From positions 1 through 28,007 of IMG/VR virus record IMGVR_UViG_3300043429_000833: a stretch of 28,007 nt of DNA; one strand, written 5' to 3'. The notes beneath the pieces were generated by a model. The model was not told where the DNA came from and made no database searches. It was given only the letters and a program-made list of their open reading frames with translations. A program made the translations under genes and the position numbers. Shown here piece after piece: positions 26,180 through 28,007 of this stretch. Source of the stretch: a virus. Within the stretch, counting starts at the first letter, position 1. The number at the start of each line of letters is the position of its first letter.

Positions 26180-28007
26180 ATGTCAGATACTAACGAAACA
26201 AAAAAGATAAACGATAGAAGAAGTAACATGGGCTTGCCGCCCATGACGGCACGTGCATCTAAATCAACAAGACAGCTAACTACTGAGGATGTTCGTGAAT
26301 ATCTTGACGAGCTAAAGGCTATTGCCGAAAAGTTATTCCCCAATCAATCTGACAGAGATACATACGTAACAAATGCTAGAGATAGAGTTAAAAAGGAACT
26401 CCTAGCCGAGAAAGTACAGTTGACTGATGATGATCAAGTTCTTATTCTTGACAAGATCACAGGTAAAGTAAAGACTGCCAAAGTTGATATTATCAAGTCT
26501 AAGCAGACTGATGAGCCCAAGCAAACATCAAAAGACTTCTTTAAAGAAAAGAACAAAGATTCTCCTGAATCTGTAAAGCTTCTCGTTGACTTTATCAAGA
26601 ACGATAAAGCAAAATCAAATAGAGATAGAATTGTAGACAATAATAGAACTGCTAGAAATATAGACAAGCTGGATATGCTTTCTGTATCATTTGATTCTCT
26701 TTTGGATAAACAGCAAACTACTATAAAGTTACTAGGTGAATTAAAAAATAAAATCAAAGATTCATCTATAACTGGTGGAGGAAGTGGTAGTGGCCGTAAT
26801 GGTGGCAACAATCGCAGTGGTGGTATTCTTGGTGGTCTTAATAGCCTAATACCAACAAATTGGAGGAGTCATGCAATTGGTCTCTCTCTACTAGCGGGAA
26901 TTGGAGCAGCACGAGCTGTTGGCAATATTGTAGGAGGGGAAACAAGCCCTTCTTCAACACCAGCTATACCACAAGTACAATCTCAAAATCCGCAAAGAGA
27001 ATCAAATCAGCAAGTAGAAATTGCACGTGAGGGAGAGACTGAAGATCAAGTATATGAAAGACTGATACAGCGCTATCCTACTTCTTTTAGGGATGATGTG
27101 AACGTTCAGAATGATATTCGCGCCGAAGCCTCGGCGATGATACAGCAAAGAGATAGACAGCAAACAAGAGAACAACCTGTCAGTACTCCAGGTAATAATG
27201 CTAATGCTCCAGCCGCCGCACCTACAACTTCTACTTTGCCATCTAGAACTCAAGTCACAGCAGCTGCAATACCTCCGCCCCCGCCTGCTGCTCCAGCAGC
27301 CACTCCCGTACCACAAGCTCAAAGTACAAGACCAGAAAATGGAAGTTTTCGCAGTGCTGGGACAGGCGGTAATCTTTCTGTAGAATACAAAAGAACTGCC
27401 GATGGAAAGCACTATATTAATAGTAGAGAAGTAGATGCTCAAACATACAATCGGTTTATACAATTAACTGGTGGTTCTGATCCTAGGCGTGATCCAAGGT
27501 ATCAGCAATACATTAGAGAAAATATTGCACGCGGTGATGATTTTGCTCCTGAAATGGAAGCAGAACGCCGTATTAGAGCTGAAGATAGAGCAGAGTTATC
27601 TAATCTTGTACGTACAATTGAGTTGCAGCCACAGGTATCCATACCAACTCCTACTGCATCACAAGTACCACAGCCAACCCCTACATCGACACCAGATGCA
27701 GTTCCATCATCTGTTGTTACGCCGCGCATAAGCTCTGGTACGCAGCCTAGAATTACCGGTAGACGTAGACCACAAGCTACTTCTACCACAAGTGAAGCAG
27801 CTGCAGCTATGGTTGCTACTCCGGATGATGCTGACGTTGATGCTCTAGGATTACGTCCAGAATCTACACAACAACCAATAAATTCTACAGAACCGCAAAT
27901 ACCAGAAGACGCAACACCAGTTAGATTAGATGGTCGAGTTGTTGGCTATATGCCTGCAGGTGGAGGGCCTACAATAACGTTTGCGGATAACAATCGTCAA
28001 GCGCTTG
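26180..28007 (+). CDS. Large low-complexity tail protein (C-terminus beyond window)
   Basis: The frame is open from ATG 26180, one base after the previous stop, to the window end (609 codons). No good ribosome-binding site is visible; coupling to the upstream gene is likely. The N-terminal 200 residues are charged and helical (REYLDELKAIAEKLF near 39-53; SLLDKQQTTIKLLGELKNKI near 173-192). A Gly/Ser/Asn linker follows, then a hydrophobic Gly/Ala stretch (HAIGLSLLAGIGAARAVGN, about 233-251), then a long Pro/Ala/Gln/Thr-rich part with IPPPPPAAPAATPVPQAQ. The plan (helical start ending in a QQxxxKLL helix, flexible linker, Gly-rich hydrophobic segment, Pro-rich tail) parallels the preceding gene, which suggests a divergent paralogue or functional partner. 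No known domain is recognised. Confidence 0.6.
   Translation, partial: MSDTNETKKINDRRSNMGLPPMTARASKSTRQLTTEDVREYLDELKAIAEKLFPNQSDRDTYVTNARDRVKKELLAEKVQLTDDDQVLILDKITGKVKTAKVDIIKSKQTDEPKQTSKDFFKEKNKDSPESVKLLVDFIKNDKAKSNRDRIVDNNRTARNIDKLDMLSVSFDSLLDKQQTTIKLLGELKNKIKDSSITGGGSGSGRNGGNNRSGGILGGLNSLIPTNWRSHAIGLSLLAGIGAARAVGNIVGGETSPSSTPAIPQVQSQNPQRESNQQVEIAREGETEDQVYERLIQRYPTSFRDDVNVQNDIRAEASAMIQQRDRQQTREQPVSTPGNNANAPAAAPTTSTLPSRTQVTAAAIPPPPPAAPAATPVPQAQSTRPENGSFRSAGTGGNLSVEYKRTADGKHYINSREVDAQTYNRFIQLTGGSDPRRDPRYQQYIRENIARGDDFAPEMEAERRIRAEDRAELSNLVRTIELQPQVSIPTPTASQVPQPTPTSTPDAVPSSVVTPRISSGTQPRITGRRRPQATSTTSEAAAAMVATPDDADVDALGLRPESTQQPINSTEPQIPEDATPVRLDGRVVGYMPAGGGPTITFADNNRQAL

Overview
This window is part of the tail and baseplate region of a T4-like contractile-tailed phage (myovirus). 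The DNA is AT-rich. Genes are packed end to end, mostly with 1-4 base stop/start overlaps or gaps under 30 bases. No tRNA, rRNA, CRISPR array, insertion sequence or bacterial housekeeping gene is visible. The protein families (gp48/54, gp53, gp27, split gp5, gp25, gp6, gp8, a DUF4815-type tail protein, gp4, a gp2-like protein, gp26) and their divergence from T4 suggest an aquatic or marine T4-like phage. The host cannot be read from the sequence.

Layout. The genes diverge from a short AT-rich spacer at 19316-19368 that carries two opposed late-promoter-like AATAAATA boxes. Leftward on the minus strand, in transcription order, come the tail tube cap (gp48/54), wedge gp53, hub gp27, hub gp5 OB-fold protein, a separate beta-helix needle, gp25, gp6, a protein in the gene 7 position, a greatly enlarged gp8, and a giant DUF4815-type tail protein that runs off the left end. 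Together they encode most of the hub, spike and wedge, and the order 53-27-5-needle-25-6-(7)-8-(9/10) resembles T4 with local rearrangements. Rightward on the plus strand come head-completion nuclease gp4, a gp2-like DNA end protector, a tail tube-fold protein, the gp26 baseplate hub assembly protein, a small holin-like membrane protein, and two very large low-complexity tail proteins. The second of these runs off the right end.

Most notable points. (1) The gp26-like gene ends at a run of seven T, followed seven bases later by a strong two-part stem-loop. A -1 frame of 61 codons with no start at its beginning, opening directly after an upstream -1 stop, encodes a sensible C-terminal extension. 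This is a very likely programmed -1 frameshift that makes a gp26-gp51-like fusion. (2) The 1313-residue tail protein has a Pro/Val/Glu/Arg tandem repeat of about 278 residues, a glycine-zipper hydrophobic segment and a C-terminal domain with an RNNNPGN motif. (3) A short beta-rich module recurs in at least three, perhaps four, adjacent baseplate genes, including as an insertion in gp53. (4) gp5 lacks the T4 lysozyme domain and its needle is a separate gene, so a cell-wall activity, if present, may sit in the large tail protein.
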